Origin: Gammaproteobacteria bacterium
Lineage (GTDB): Bacteria > Pseudomonadota > Gammaproteobacteria > Ga0077536
DNA length: 52,785 bases
NCBI GenBank assembly: GCA_009692365.1
Contig: SHZJ01000025.1
Span: 1-52,785 of the forward strand
Reading direction: 5' to 3'
The position numbers were made by a program, and so were the translations under genes. This document shows positions 28,392 through 39,533 of this stretch, one piece after another. How positions within the stretch are numbered: position 1 is the stretch's first letter; each line of letters starts with the position of its first letter. A model generated the notes under the pieces. It searched no databases and was not told the origin of the DNA. It worked only from the letters and a program-made list of their open reading frames with translations.

Positions 28392-29201
28392 CTATTGATT
28401 AACGAAATGATGCGCCACGATACCCGCCGCATCGAGCAGGGATACCACGCGGTCGGCTTGCTCCACATCGCCGATCGGCCCGACCTGCACTTTGTAGAGC
28501 ACCCGGCCGCCGGTGCGATCTTCAAACACTCTGACCGGCTGCTGGAGCACCGCGGCGAGCGCGGTTTTTTGCCGTTCCGCGTTGTCGCGCTCACCGAAGG
28601 CCCCTACTTGTAGAAACATGCGAGCAGTCGGCGTGGACTCCTCGGTGGAACCCGTGTCAACGCCATCGGGTCGCGCCAGCCCCCGCACTTCCACAAACGC
28701 CGTGCCTTTCGCGACCACCTCTAATTTAAGCGCCGCAGCATAGGAAAGGTCGATCACGCGATTATCTTTAAATGGACCGCGGTCGTTCACTTTCAGCACT
28801 ACCTTGCGACCGTTTTCAAGATTGGTGACCTCGACCCAGGTCGGGAGCGGCAGCAGCTTGTGGGCGGCGGTCATCTGATACATGTCGTAGACCTCGCGGT
28901 TGGAGGTCAGCTTGCCGTTGAAATTGGGGCCGTACCATGAGGCAATGCCGCGCTCCACATATCCCTCACCGGACTTCAACACCTTGTAGCGCTGTCCGTA
29001 GACCTCGTAGAACTCCGGATTGCCATAAACGCTATAGCCTTGTGCGGGGGTGACCGCCGGCGGCGGGCGCGGTTGGCCGGGAGCGCTCTGGCCAGGCGTG
29101 GTGATCACGGGCGGCTTGCGCGTGCCGAAATAGCCGCAGCCAGCGTTCAGCCCCGCGAGCACGAACACCACGACCGCCAGCAACCGGCGCCTGGGCGTCA
29201 C
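28392..29201 (-). CDS. rlpA: RlpA-type lytic transglycosylase lipoprotein
   Basis: 269 residues. A lipobox ending LNAGC22 marks an outer-membrane lipoprotein. A proline-rich linker leads to the double-psi beta-barrel (SWYGPNFNGKLTSN, H114, and D140 in VNDRGPF, the catalytic aspartate of RlpA enzymes), then a SPOR domain from about 193 to the end that binds denuded glycan at septa. RlpA cleaves peptide-free glycan strands in Pseudomonas. The GTG start overlaps the mltB stop (GTGA). It lies between mltB and dacA. Confidence 0.95.
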   Translation of the reverse strand: MTPRRRLLAVVVFVLAGLNAGCGYFGTRKPPVITTPGQSAPGQPRPPPAVTPAQGYSVYGNPEFYEVYGQRYKVLKSGEGYVERGIASWYGPNFNGKLTSNREVYDMYQMTAAHKLLPLPTWVEVTNLENGRKVVLKVNDRGPFKDNRVIDLSYAAALKLEVVAKGTAFVEVRGLARPDGVDTGSTEESTPTARMFLQVGAFGERDNAERQKTALAAVLQQPVRVFEDRTGGRVLYKVQVGPIGDVEQADRVVSLLDAAGIVAHHFVNQ

Positions 29202-30208
29202 GGGGATAGGCTGCTCTTGGGGGCGGGCGCCGCCCGAGCTTTTTCAATCGCCTCCGCCAGTTGGACGACCGCTAGAGCGTACTTGGGACTGCGGTTGTAG
29301 CGCGTGATGACATAGAAATTCTGGAAGCCCAGCCAATACTCTTGGCCATTTTTATTCTCATAGCCGAGCAGCACCGCCGACAACTCGGCGGGCGCGGCAT
29401 CGAGCGTGCGCACGCCCGCCGCGCGGTATTGCGCAACGGTGCGTCGCAATTCTACTTTTTCGCTAACCTGTGCTGCGTTAGCCGCCGCGTTGGGCACCGG
29501 CAGGGCGATGGGCTGGTGGCGTTGCCAGCCGTGGCGGGCCAGATAATTGGCGGCGCTGCCAATTGCGTCGTTGGGATTGTGCCAGATGTCGCGTTTACCA
29601 TTGCCGTCGAAATCTACGGCCCAAGCCCGAAAACTGCTGGGCATGAATTGCGGCAAGCCCATCGCCCCCGCATACGAGCCGGTAGGTAGCCCGGGGTCTA
29701 GGTGCTCATCGCGGGCCAGGAGCAAAAAATTCTCTAGCTCCGAGCGAAAAAAATCCGCTCTGGGTGGGTAATAGAAGGCGAGGGTCGTGAGCGCATCCAG
29801 CACACGGTAACTGCCGGTGTTGCGGCCGTAGGATGTTTCCACCCCGATGATGGCCACGACGATCGACGCCGGCACGCCGAATTCCTGCTCAGCTTTGGCC
29901 AGCGCAGCGGCGTGTGCGTTCCAGAAGCTCACGCCCCCGACGATGCGCTCGCGAGTAAGAAAAATAGGGCGATAGACAAACCAAGGTTTGTATTCCGCCG
30001 GTCGCGCAATGGCGCCCAGCACGCTCTCCAAACGCTTAGCCGCACCCAACGTGACCTGCACGCTGGCCGCGTCAAAACCATGTTTCCGGTGCATCTGTTC
30101 ACTGAAAGCTGCAAAGCGCTGGGGGTCCAAAGGCGCCTGCGCGGCCACACTGGCGCTCAGCGTTAACCACCATAAGCCGCAGCAACGGCGGATCGCTTGA
30201 GTATTCAC
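29198..30208 (-). CDS. mltB: Membrane-bound lytic murein transglycosylase B
   Basis: 336 residues from GTG 30208. A cleavable signal peptide (LWWLTLSASVAAQA) without a clear lipobox precedes the SLT-type domain: VSFWNAHAAAL, catalytic E124 in GVETSYGRNTG, the GAMGLPQFMPSS block, and FDGNGKRDIW. It cleaves glycan strands, forming 1,6-anhydro-muramic ends. The frame is open further upstream inside rodA, but that part is not conserved. RodA ends 29 bases earlier. No cysteine follows the signal sequence, so it is more like a soluble periplasmic form than E. coli lipoprotein MltB. Confidence 0.94.
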   Translation of the reverse strand: MNTQAIRRCCGLWWLTLSASVAAQAPLDPQRFAAFSEQMHRKHGFDAASVQVTLGAAKRLESVLGAIARPAEYKPWFVYRPIFLTRERIVGGVSFWNAHAAALAKAEQEFGVPASIVVAIIGVETSYGRNTGSYRVLDALTTLAFYYPPRADFFRSELENFLLLARDEHLDPGLPTGSYAGAMGLPQFMPSSFRAWAVDFDGNGKRDIWHNPNDAIGSAANYLARHGWQRHQPIALPVPNAAANAAQVSEKVELRRTVAQYRAAGVRTLDAAPAELSAVLLGYENKNGQEYWLGFQNFYVITRYNRSPKYALAVVQLAEAIEKARAAPAPKSSLSP

Positions 30209-30237
30209 GGCGTGTTTTTCCCTAGGCTGGTGGGCAA

Positions 30238-31338
30238 TCAGAAGTCGGCAAGGAAGCGACGGTGGGTCTGGATGGACATCAAAATGCCGAGGCTCGTGAG
30301 CAACGTCACCAGCGAGGTGCCCCCGTAGCTTATCAACGGCAGTGGCACGCCCACCACGGGCAGTTGACCGAGCACCATGCCCATATTCACGAAAACATAG
30401 GTGAACAGGGTGAAGGTCAGGCTGGCGGCCATCAAGCGGCCAAATGGGTCTTGAGCGCCGAGGGCGATCTTCACCCCGCGCACGAGCACCAGGAGGTAGG
30501 CGCTCAACAACACCAGCACGCCTAACAACCCAAATTCCTCGCAATAGACCGCAAAAATAAAATCGGTGGCGTGCTCAGGCAGGAATTCCAAATGCGACTG
30601 CGTGCCGTTTAACCAGCCCTTGCCCGACCAGCCCCCGGAGCCCACCGCGATCGAGGCCTGAATAATGTGATAGCCGGCGCCCAGTGGGTCGGCCGCCGGG
30701 TCGAGCATGGTGAGGATGCGCTGCCGCTGATAGCCGTGCAGCGAGTACCAGGCTATGGGCGCTGACAAAACTCCCACAACGACCGCAAGGCCAATGATTC
30801 GCCAAGAGATACCGGCGAAGAACAACACAAACAAACCCGCCGCAGCGACCAGAACGGCGGTGCCTAAATCCGGTTGCTCGGCGATCAATGCTGCCGGTAG
30901 CGCCACCAGCAGCAGGACGGTACCGATCACGGGCAGTCGGGGTGGCAATAACTTATCGCGCAGAAACCACGCTACCGTCAGCGGGGTCGCGAGTTTCATG
31001 ATTTCCGACGGCTGGAAGCGCAAAAAGCCGAATTCCAGCCAGCGATGCGCCCCCCGGCCGGTGCCGATAAGCGCCGTGACCACGAGCAACCCGGTGCCGA
31101 TGAGATACAGGCCCGGCGCCCAGCGCGCCAAACGTGCCGGGCTTACTTGCGCCACCGCAAACATCAGCCCCAAGCCCAGCCCCATCCGCGCGCCCTGCTT
31201 GAGCACGATATCCGTCGATTGGTCGGCGGCGCTGAACAACACCACCAAGCCGATAGCGCAGAGCATGAGCACCCCACCGACCAGCGAGGGGTCTATGTGC
31301 AGCCGGCCCCACAGCTGGCGGCTGTTAACCCGGAGCAT
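30238..31338 (-). CDS. rodA: Peptidoglycan glycosyltransferase RodA (SEDS family)
   Basis: 366 residues (E. coli 370), ten predicted membrane helices. It polymerises lipid II together with PBP2 in the Rod complex. Key sequence: GRGAHRWLEFGFLRFQPSE in the second conserved loop, EQPDLGTA, the large periplasmic loop with GKGWLNGTQ and LPEHATDF where D259 matches the essential Asp262 of E. coli, and the ending GLLMSI-type helix with SYGGTS. ATG 31338 lies within the 3' end of mrdA (14-base overlap). The open frame upstream is antisense-like and not conserved. Confidence 0.96.
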   Translation of the reverse strand: MLRVNSRQLWGRLHIDPSLVGGVLMLCAIGLVVLFSAADQSTDIVLKQGARMGLGLGLMFAVAQVSPARLARWAPGLYLIGTGLLVVTALIGTGRGAHRWLEFGFLRFQPSEIMKLATPLTVAWFLRDKLLPPRLPVIGTVLLLVALPAALIAEQPDLGTAVLVAAAGLFVLFFAGISWRIIGLAVVVGVLSAPIAWYSLHGYQRQRILTMLDPAADPLGAGYHIIQASIAVGSGGWSGKGWLNGTQSHLEFLPEHATDFIFAVYCEEFGLLGVLVLLSAYLLVLVRGVKIALGAQDPFGRLMAASLTFTLFTYVFVNMGMVLGQLPVVGVPLPLISYGGTSLVTLLTSLGILMSIQTHRRFLADF

Positions 31339-33190
31339 CGCTAGGCCTGCGAGTCGCGAAGTACACATCGAATAGTGTGCGCGCAATGGGCGCTGCCGTG
31401 TGACTGCCTGACTCACCGTTTTCCACAATGATGCCCAGCGCCAGTTCGGGCCGCTCGAGCGGTGCGAAAGAAATGAAAAGCGCGTGGTCGCGCAAACGCT
31501 GGGTGATGTCCTGCACTTTGATGCGCTTGTCTTGCGCGATGGTGAACAACTGGGCCGTGCCGGTCTTGCCCGCATATTGATAGGTTGCGCCGAGGGCAGT
31601 GGCGCGCGCCGTGCCACGGGCGCCCTGCACGACTTCGTGCATCCCCTCCACCACGGCAACCCAGGCCTCGGGCTTCGTGATGGACACTGCCGGGCGCTCC
31701 ACTGGCGTGAAGGCCGAACGCCGGCCGTTTTGCGGGTTCTCGAATTCCCGCACGAGATGCGGCTCCAGCACGCGACCTCGATTGGCGAGGATGGCAGCCA
31801 CCTGCGCGAGTTGCAGGGGCGTCGTGAGCATGAAGCCCTGGCCGATGCCGTTGATCAGCGTCTCCCCCGGGAACCATGGCAACTTACGCGCCCGTCGCTT
31901 CCACTCGCGCGAGGGCACTAGCCCCGCTAGTTCGCCCGGCAAATCGATGCCGGTGGTTCGCCCCATCCCAAATTCGCTCAGCAAGTTATGCATGCGATCG
32001 ATGCCCATATCGCGGGCGAGCGAGTAGTAGTAAACGTCACAGGATTCCGCGATCGAGCGCAGCAAATCTACCGTGCCGTGGCCAGATTTTTGCCAGCAGC
32101 GATATTTGTGCGTGACTCCGGGTAACTGGAGCCAGCCGGGGCACCAAGTTGGGGTGCCACGCTCGCGTAGGCCGTATTCCAGCGCACCTGCGGCCATGAC
32201 GGGTTTGATGGTAGAACCCGGCGGGTACAAGCCCAGCAGCGCGCGATTGAACATGGGCCGCTCGGGCGCATCACGCAGGGTCTTGTACAGCGCCGCACTA
32301 ATGCCGTTGACGAAATCATTGGGGTCAAAAGCGGGATTGCTGACGAAGGCCAGTACGCTGCCGGTGGCGGGTTCAATCGCGACGATCGCGCCCGTTAGTC
32401 CATTGAGGGTCTTAAGGGCGGCGTCTTGCAGCCGCGTATCGATGGACAAATAAAGATTGCGGCCGGGCACCGGCGCCTGACTTTCGACCACGCGTAAAAT
32501 ACGCCCCTGCGCATTCACCTCGACCTGCTGATAACCCACCTCGCCGTGGAGCTGCGCTTCATAGAAACGCTCGACGCCTTCTTTACCAATGTGCATGGTA
32601 CCGCTGTAGTTGCTGATATCGATGCGTTTGAGTTCTTCCTCACTGATGCGGCCAACATAGCCCACCGCAGAGACCGTCTGCGCGCCCAAGGGGTAGTAGC
32701 GGGCCAGCCGTCCCGCGATCCCAAAGCCGGGAAAAGAATGCCGATTCGCCGAGAAAACGGCGACTTCTTGCGCGGTGAGATTATCCTTCACCGCGATGCT
32801 ATCGAAGCGACGGCGCTGCCGGAGTTCGCTCTTGAGCCGCGCCAGAAGCTCCGGCCCCACGCTTACGTAGGCTTGTAATTGAGCGAGCGCGGCGCTCAAG
32901 TCGCCGGCTTTTTCCGGCACAACCTCCAGCGAAAAGGACGCACGATTATCTGCCAGTAGCACCCCATCGCTGCTGTAGATGAGCCCGCGGGTAGGCGCAA
33001 TGGGCAGCACTTTGAGACGGTTTTCCTGTGCCAACGTGGTGAAATGGTCGTGATGTACCAGCTGCAAATAAACCAGCCGGCTCAGCAGTAGGGCGATTAA
33101 CACCACCATGCCGAGCGCGGCGATGACAATACGCCTGGCAAAAAGCTGCGCTTCGCGCGACGGCTCGCGCAGGCGGCGTCCGAAACTCAT
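31325..33190 (-). CDS. mrdA: Penicillin-binding protein 2 (peptidoglycan transpeptidase)
   Basis: 621 residues (E. coli 633). It cross-links glycan made by RodA during cell elongation. One N-terminal membrane helix (about 20-45), a dimerisation/pedestal domain (around 60-240), then the transpeptidase with S326-TIK329, S383-C-D and K542-TG. ATG 33190 overlaps the mreD stop (ATGA). The frame is open for 158 codons upstream, but that is mreD read in another frame. It is cotranscribed with rodA, mltB, rlpA and dacA. Confidence 0.97.
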   Translation of the reverse strand: MSFGRRLREPSREAQLFARRIVIAALGMVVLIALLLSRLVYLQLVHHDHFTTLAQENRLKVLPIAPTRGLIYSSDGVLLADNRASFSLEVVPEKAGDLSAALAQLQAYVSVGPELLARLKSELRQRRRFDSIAVKDNLTAQEVAVFSANRHSFPGFGIAGRLARYYPLGAQTVSAVGYVGRISEEELKRIDISNYSGTMHIGKEGVERFYEAQLHGEVGYQQVEVNAQGRILRVVESQAPVPGRNLYLSIDTRLQDAALKTLNGLTGAIVAIEPATGSVLAFVSNPAFDPNDFVNGISAALYKTLRDAPERPMFNRALLGLYPPGSTIKPVMAAGALEYGLRERGTPTWCPGWLQLPGVTHKYRCWQKSGHGTVDLLRSIAESCDVYYYSLARDMGIDRMHNLLSEFGMGRTTGIDLPGELAGLVPSREWKRRARKLPWFPGETLINGIGQGFMLTTPLQLAQVAAILANRGRVLEPHLVREFENPQNGRRSAFTPVERPAVSITKPEAWVAVVEGMHEVVQGARGTARATALGATYQYAGKTGTAQLFTIAQDKRIKVQDITQRLRDHALFISFAPLERPELALGIIVENGESGSHTAAPIARTLFDVYFATRRPSDAPG

Positions 33191-33681
33191 ACCCGGGATT
33201 GCGCCGTGGTGCGGCGCCGAACATCGCGCAAAATGACAAACGCCCAAGGCCACAGCAGGGCACTGGTGAGCGCACCGAGTAAATAATCGAGGTCGTAACG
33301 GCGGGAACCGAGCAGGTTGTAGATCAGCGCCATACTGCCCAAATAGACGAACACCATCGAACCTACCACCAGCGACTGCTGAATCAAGGGAAAAACACGG
33401 ATGCGCTGGTGGTACAACACCGCCAAGTAGGCGACGGTGGCCAAGCCCAGCGCGTGCTGCCCAAGGATGGCGCCGTGCAGCACATCGAGCATCAGACCGA
33501 TGCCCCACGCGAGAAAAACGCCGATGCGCTCGGGCATCGCCAAGCACCAATAGATGATCACCATCGCCACCCACGCCGGGCGCCAAGCCGCGGCCCACGG
33601 GGGCAGCGGCACGGCCGTCAACAGCAGGGCGGCGAGTAGACTCAGTGCGATCGCGCCTAACCAATGGGAGCGGAAAATCAC
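33187..33681 (-). CDS. mreD: Rod shape-determining protein MreD
   Basis: 164 residues (E. coli 162). A small integral membrane protein of the Rod complex that interacts with MreC and PBP2. Five or six hydrophobic segments are visible. Family residues around VIIYWCLAMPERIGVF and GLMLDVLHGAILGQHAL are present. GTG 33681 overlaps the mreC stop by GTGA, and its own TGA overlaps the mrdA ATG. Confidence 0.93.
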   Translation of the reverse strand: MIFRSHWLGAIALSLLAALLLTAVPLPPWAAAWRPAWVAMVIIYWCLAMPERIGVFLAWGIGLMLDVLHGAILGQHALGLATVAYLAVLYHQRIRVFPLIQQSLVVGSMVFVYLGSMALIYNLLGSRRYDLDYLLGALTSALLWPWAFVILRDVRRRTTAQSRV

Positions 33682-34529
33682 GGCGTACCCGTAGGCGCTG
33701 CCGGACGCAGCAGTTGCGGCCAGATCAACAGCACTTCGTGAGAGCTCCCGATTTGGGCGCTGGGTTTGACCGCGATACGGGCGAAAGGATCCCCGGGCGA
33801 CAGGCTGACACTGGTCACTAAACCCACCGGGTAGCCGGCCGGAAAGCGATTATCGAGCCCAGAACTGACGATCAGATCGCCCACCTGCACATCCGCGTTG
33901 GTGGGCACGAAGCTCAGAAAAAGCTCCGTGACGCTGCCCGCACCCACCGCAATCGCGCGCAGTCCGGTTCGATTCACCTGCACGGCCATCGCATGACGCG
34001 CGTCGGAAATCAGCAGGGCGGTACTACTGAACGGCGCCACCTGCACGACTTGCCCCAAAATCCCGTGCGCATCGGCGATCGGCTGGCCGATGTAGATGTG
34101 GTGACGACTTCCTTTGTCGATCACAATTTGATGCGCTGCTGGATTGGCGTCGACCGCCAGCAAATCGGCCACCACCGACCGGTTGCCACGCTCCGCGCTG
34201 GAATCTAGCAGTTGGCGCAAGCGGCCATTCTCGCTTTCAAGCGCTTCAAAACGCAGGCTCCTAGCCTTCAGTCGAAAATTTTCAGACTTGAGCTGCTCGT
34301 TGTCCAACAAGAGAGAACCGCGCGTGGCGAAGTTGCGGGCCACTGAGTCCATTAGCACGACGGGGAGGCTTGCAAGATATTGCAGAGGATAAACGGCCAG
34401 GGCCATGGCCGAACGCAACGCGGCCAACTGCCGGTGTTCGTGGTCTACCGAGATAAACAGGAACGACACAATGGCGCACGCGAGGTAGCGCGCGGTAGGC
34501 GACGGCGCATCTGTGAACAGCGGCTTGAT
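33678..34529 (-). CDS. mreC: Rod shape-determining protein MreC, probable ATC start
   Basis: About 283 residues. MreC is a bitopic protein that forms periplasmic filaments and activates PBP2. The family N-terminus, KPLFTDAPS followed by a membrane segment (ARYLACAIVSFLFISVD), is in frame, but the codon where ATG is expected is ATC (34529-34527), with GGGGG nine bases ahead and a TAG four codons upstream. The first standard start is GTG 34469, which would cut the membrane helix in half. After the helix come a coiled coil (LDNEQLKSENFRLKA) and the two beta domains (VDKGSRHHIYIGQPI, GLDNRFPAGYPVG). It follows mreB by 35 bases. Confidence 0.9.
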   Translation of the reverse strand: MKPLFTDAPSPTARYLACAIVSFLFISVDHEHRQLAALRSAMALAVYPLQYLASLPVVLMDSVARNFATRGSLLLDNEQLKSENFRLKARSLRFEALESENGRLRQLLDSSAERGNRSVVADLLAVDANPAAHQIVIDKGSRHHIYIGQPIADAHGILGQVVQVAPFSSTALLISDARHAMAVQVNRTGLRAIAVGAGSVTELFLSFVPTNADVQVGDLIVSSGLDNRFPAGYPVGLVTSVSLSPGDPFARIAVKPSAQIGSSHEVLLIWPQLLRPAAPTGTP

Positions 34530-34564
34530 AGCGGTCTACCCCCGATTTCAGCGCACCCGGCGGG

Positions 34565-35877
<1,313 letters not shown>

Positions 35878-36168
35878 ATGAGCCTGATCGCCGCTGATAT
35901 TCAACGTGTCGCGCGGCTGGCGCGGCTCCACATCGAGCCAGACGAAGCGCTGCACTACGCCGCCCAACTCTCCGGCATCCTCGACCACTTCGCGACCATG
36001 ACCGTCATCGACACCACCGCCGTCACGCCGCTGGCGCACGCCATCGAAGTCGTGAGCGGCAGCACCCGTCCAGATGTTGTCACCGAGGACGACCACCGCA
36101 CGGAACTCCAAACCGGCGCACCCCAGGTGGAAGCCGGCTACTACCTCGTGCCCCGGGTACTCGAATAG
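35878..36168 (+). CDS. gatC: Aspartyl/glutamyl-tRNA amidotransferase subunit C
   Basis: 96 residues, the normal size. GatC wraps around GatA and links it to GatB in the GatCAB complex, which converts Asp-tRNA-Asn and Glu-tRNA-Gln to the amidated forms. Family features are VARLARLHI, the central FATMTVIDT, and a proline/valine-rich end [12 protein letters not shown]. The ATG at 35878 follows a weak AAGAGA. Its TAG overlaps the gatA GTG by one base. Confidence 0.95.
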   Translation: MSLIAADIQRVARLARLHIEPDEALHYAAQLSGILDHFATMTVIDTTAVTPLAHAIEVVSGSTRPDVVTEDDHRTELQTGAPQVEAGYYLVPRVLE

Positions 36169-37631
36169 TGGACGCAGGCTTCCCCGAGACGCTCTGGGCG
36201 CAGGCACAGGGCCTGCGCAGCGGTGCCTACAGCAGCGTTGAATTGACCGCGCACTATCTGGCACGCATCGCCCGACTGGACCCGCAGTTCAATGCCTACA
36301 TCACGGTGTGTCCCGACCGCGCACGCGCCCAGGCGGTGGCGGCCGACGCTACTCGAGCGCGCGGCGAGAGTGGGATTTTAACCGGCATTCCCTACGCGAA
36401 CAAAGATATTTTCTGCACCCGCGGGGTGCTCACCACCTGCGGGTCGCGCATGTTGGCGAATTGGGCGGCCCCCTACGACGCCACCGTGGTCGCGCGCTTG
36501 GGTGACGCTGGGATGGTGATGCTGGGTAAGACCAATATGGATGAGTTCGCGATGGGCTCCTCCAACGAAACCAGCTACTTCGGAGCGGTGCGGAACCCTT
36601 GGGACACCAGCCGGGTGCCGGGTGGCTCATCGGGCGGCTCGGCGGCGGCAGTGGCTGCCCGCTTGGCGCCGGTTGCCACGGGTAGCGACACGGGTGGGTC
36701 GATCCGCCAACCCGCCGCCCTGTGCGGGATCAGCGGGCTTAAGCCGACCTACGGGCGCGTCTCGCGCTGGGGCATGATCGCCTTCGCCTCCAGCCTCGAC
36801 CAAGGCGGCCCGATGGCGCTGACGGCGCAGGATCTGGCGCTGATGTTCAACGCCATGGCCGGCGCGGACCCGCGCGACGCAACTTCCATCGCGCGCCCAC
36901 CCGAGGACTTTTCCGCCGCACTCGAACGCCCGCTCGCGGGCTTAAGGCTGGGTATGCCCGCCGAGTACTGGGATGCAGCCGCAGATCCCGCGCTGCAGGC
37001 TGGCCTGCTGGCGGCGCTGGAGAATTTCCGCGCGCTGGGGGCGAGCGTGCGCGAGGTGAGCCTGCCGCACGCGGCGGTGTCCATTCCCGCCTACTACGTC
37101 GTTGCCTGTGCGGAGGCATCCTCTAACCTATCGCGCTACGACGGCGTGCGCTTCGGCCATCGCTGTGCGGCCCCCCAAGACCTCGCCGATCTGTATTCCC
37201 GCAGCCGTGCCGAGGGGTTTGGGGACGAGGTTAAACGGCGCATTCTGATGGGCACTTATGCTTTGTCAGCGGGCTACTACGATGCTTGGTATCGGAAGGC
37301 GCAGCAGTTGCGGCGGCTGATTCAGCAGGACTTTACGGCGGCCTTTGCCGGGGTCGACCTCCTGATTGGACCTACCACCCCCACCACCGCGTTTGCGCTG
37401 GGGAGCAAATTCGAGGACCCGCTCACCATGTATCTAGCCGATGTGTATACCACCGGCGTGAACTTGGCCGGTCTGCCGGCGCTGTCCGTACCCGGCGGGT
37501 TTATCAATTCGCTGCCGTTCGGGGTGCAACTCATCGGGAATTATTTTAGCGAGGCGACGCTGCTGCAGGCGGCGCATCAATATCAAAGCACAACGAACTG
37601 GCACCTCCAGCGTCCGGCGATGGCTGCCTGA
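36168..37631 (+). CDS. gatA: Aspartyl/glutamyl-tRNA amidotransferase subunit A
   Basis: 487 residues. The glutaminase subunit of the amidase signature family. The Ser-cisSer-Lys triad is K79 (YANKD), S154 and S178 within GGSSGGSAA and [16 protein letters not shown], the same numbering as the Staphylococcus enzyme. It releases ammonia from glutamine and channels it to GatB. GTG 36168 overlaps the gatC stop. The presence of GatCAB implies that at least one of Asn-tRNA or Gln-tRNA is made indirectly in this organism. Confidence 0.97.
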   Translation: MDAGFPETLWAQAQGLRSGAYSSVELTAHYLARIARLDPQFNAYITVCPDRARAQAVAADATRARGESGILTGIPYANKDIFCTRGVLTTCGSRMLANWAAPYDATVVARLGDAGMVMLGKTNMDEFAMGSSNETSYFGAVRNPWDTSRVPGGSSGGSAAAVAARLAPVATGSDTGGSIRQPAALCGISGLKPTYGRVSRWGMIAFASSLDQGGPMALTAQDLALMFNAMAGADPRDATSIARPPEDFSAALERPLAGLRLGMPAEYWDAAADPALQAGLLAALENFRALGASVREVSLPHAAVSIPAYYVVACAEASSNLSRYDGVRFGHRCAAPQDLADLYSRSRAEGFGDEVKRRILMGTYALSAGYYDAWYRKAQQLRRLIQQDFTAAFAGVDLLIGPTTPTTAFALGSKFEDPLTMYLADVYTTGVNLAGLPALSVPGGFINSLPFGVQLIGNYFSEATLLQAAHQYQSTTNWHLQRPAMAA

Positions 37632-37633
37632 CC

Positions 37634-39070
37634 GTGGGCTGGGAAACCGTCATCGGGCTGGAAATTCACGTGCAACTCGCCACCGTGAGCAAGATTTTTT
37701 CCGGCGCGGCCACCCGCTATGGTGCGCAACCCAATACGCAGGCCTGCGCGGTGGATTTAGGCCTGCCGGGCGTGTTGCCGGTGCTCAACGCCCGGGTAGT
37801 AGAGATGGCCATTACGCTGGGGCTCGCTTTGGAGGCGCGCATTGCACCGGTTTCATTTTTCGCTCGCAAGAACTACTTCTACCCCGACTTGCCCAAGGGT
37901 TACCAGATCAGTCAATACGAAGACCCCATCGTGGAGCACGGCCGCCTGACCATCCGGCTAGGCGATGGCAGGGACAAGGAGATCCGCATTCGGCGGGCCC
38001 ATTTAGAAGAAGATGCCGGCAAGTCGGTCCACGATGCGTTCCCGGGCGCGACCGGCATCGATTTAAACCGCACCGGCACCCCCCTGTTGGAGGTCGTCTC
38101 GGAGCCGGATCTCAGTTCGTCCCAGGAAGCGGCGCTCTTTATGCGAAAAATGCACGCACTGGTCCGCTACCTGGGTATTTGCGACGGCAATATGCAGGAA
38201 GGATCGTTTCGCTGCGACGCCAATGTCTCCGTGCGGCGGGCGGGCGCTGCGGCCTTGGGCACGCGGGCGGAAATCAAAAACATCAACTCTTTTCGCTACG
38301 TTGAGAAGGCCATCGATTACGAAGTAGAGCGCCAAATCGACCTGCTGGAAAATGGCGGCAAGGTGGTCCAGGAAACACGCCTATACGATTCGGACAAAGA
38401 CGAGACGCGCAGCATGCGGGGCAAGGAAGATGCGCACGACTATCGCTATTTCCCCGATCCCGACCTGCTCCCCATTATCGTCACGCCCGCCCAAATTGAG
38501 GCGCTAAAACGCCTGCTGCCGGAGTTGCCCGGGGCGCGGGCGATCCGGTACTGCCAAGAATTCGGCCTCGCGCCCGCTGACGCCGAACCGCTGAGTCAAG
38601 ACCGCAGTCTGGCGGACTACTTCGAGGCCCTCGCGGGGAGCTGCGGCGACCCTCGTCAGGCGGCCAACTGGTTGAACGGGGAGGTGGCGGCCACGCTGAA
38701 TCGGCAGGGCACCACCATCGACCTGTGCCCGGTGCCGGCGGCCTCGCTCGGTGCGCTGTTGCGGCGAATTAGCGACGGCACGCTGTCGGCCTCGCTGGCA
38801 AAACAGGTCTTCGAGGTGATGTGGACGCAGCGCAGCGAGCCGGATGCCGTCATCGAAGCCCGCAACCTACGACAGGTGAATGATGGCGATGCGCTGCTGG
38901 CGCTGGTCGAGACCGTGCTGGCTGAAAGCCCAGAGCAGGTGGCGCAGTACCGCGCGGGGAAAGAGAAAGTGTTTGGCTACTTTGTTGGCCAGATCATGAA
39001 ACGCTCGCAGGGCCGGGCCAACCCTCAGCAGCTGGCGGACCTTTTGCGCACCCGCTTGGCCCCCCCTTAG
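37634..39070 (+). CDS. gatB: Aspartyl/glutamyl-tRNA amidotransferase subunit B
   Basis: 478 residues. GatB activates the misacylated tRNA carboxylate with ATP and amidates it. The catalytic cradle starts [13 protein letters not shown] and includes [29 protein letters not shown] and [13 protein letters not shown], followed by the YRYFPDPDL block. The helical and YqeY-like tail (about 300-478) that contacts tRNA ends with [13 protein letters not shown]. The GTG start lies two bases after the gatA stop. It converges with rplQ. Confidence 0.97.
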   Translation: MGWETVIGLEIHVQLATVSKIFSGAATRYGAQPNTQACAVDLGLPGVLPVLNARVVEMAITLGLALEARIAPVSFFARKNYFYPDLPKGYQISQYEDPIVEHGRLTIRLGDGRDKEIRIRRAHLEEDAGKSVHDAFPGATGIDLNRTGTPLLEVVSEPDLSSSQEAALFMRKMHALVRYLGICDGNMQEGSFRCDANVSVRRAGAAALGTRAEIKNINSFRYVEKAIDYEVERQIDLLENGGKVVQETRLYDSDKDETRSMRGKEDAHDYRYFPDPDLLPIIVTPAQIEALKRLLPELPGARAIRYCQEFGLAPADAEPLSQDRSLADYFEALAGSCGDPRQAANWLNGEVAATLNRQGTTIDLCPVPAASLGALLRRISDGTLSASLAKQVFEVMWTQRSEPDAVIEARNLRQVNDGDALLALVETVLAESPEQVAQYRAGKEKVFGYFVGQIMKRSQGRANPQQLADLLRTRLAPP

Positions 39071-39082
39071 CCAGCCCCGCGT

Positions 39083-39107
39083 CCGCCGCGCGCCAGTGCG
39101 CCGGCGG
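39083..39107. terminator. Hairpin between convergent gatB and rplQ
   Basis: CCGCCG (39083-39088) pairs with CGGCGG (39102-39107), and the inner GCGC (39090-39093) with GCGC (39098-39101), leaving one bulge and a four-base loop. It lies in the 51-base gap between converging operons and probably serves both, although neither side has a clear T-run. Confidence 0.45.
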
Positions 39108-39121
39108 CCCGTCCAAGTCGG

Positions 39122-39508
39122 CTAGTCGGCGTCAACCGGCGTGATTTCTAGCGGGCGGTCCAACAGTTCGATGTAGGCCATCGGGGCGCAATCGCCGGGG
39201 CGGAAACCGCACTTCAGAATCCTGGTGTAACCACCCGGGCGGGTCTTAAAACGCGGCCCCAACTGCGTAAACAGTTTGGTCACCGCATCGCGGTCCCGCA
39301 GCCGATTAAACGCAAGACGCCGATTAGCCAACGAATCTGCCTTCGCCAAGGTAATCAGTGGCTCTGCTTCGCGGCGCAGTTCTTTCGCTTTCGGCAGCGT
39401 GGTACGGATCACCTCGTGGTGGATCAGCGACACCGCCATGTTCTTAAACATGGCCTTGCGATGGGAGCTAGTGCGGCCTAGGTGCCGCCCAGCGTTTTGA
39501 TGCCTCAT
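39122..39508 (-). CDS. rplQ: 50S ribosomal protein L17
   Basis: 128 residues (E. coli 127), last gene of the alpha operon. L17 binds 23S rRNA near the tunnel exit. N-terminal [12 protein letters not shown] and the [16 protein letters not shown] helix are diagnostic, and [15 protein letters not shown] closes the conserved core. It lies 25 bases after rpoA. Confidence 0.98.
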   Translation of the reverse strand: MRHQNAGRHLGRTSSHRKAMFKNMAVSLIHHEVIRTTLPKAKELRREAEPLITLAKADSLANRRLAFNRLRDRDAVTKLFTQLGPRFKTRPGGYTRILKCGFRPGDCAPMAYIELLDRPLEITPVDAD

Positions 39509-39533
39509 GGTCTAATTCCTCAGTTCTGACCTA

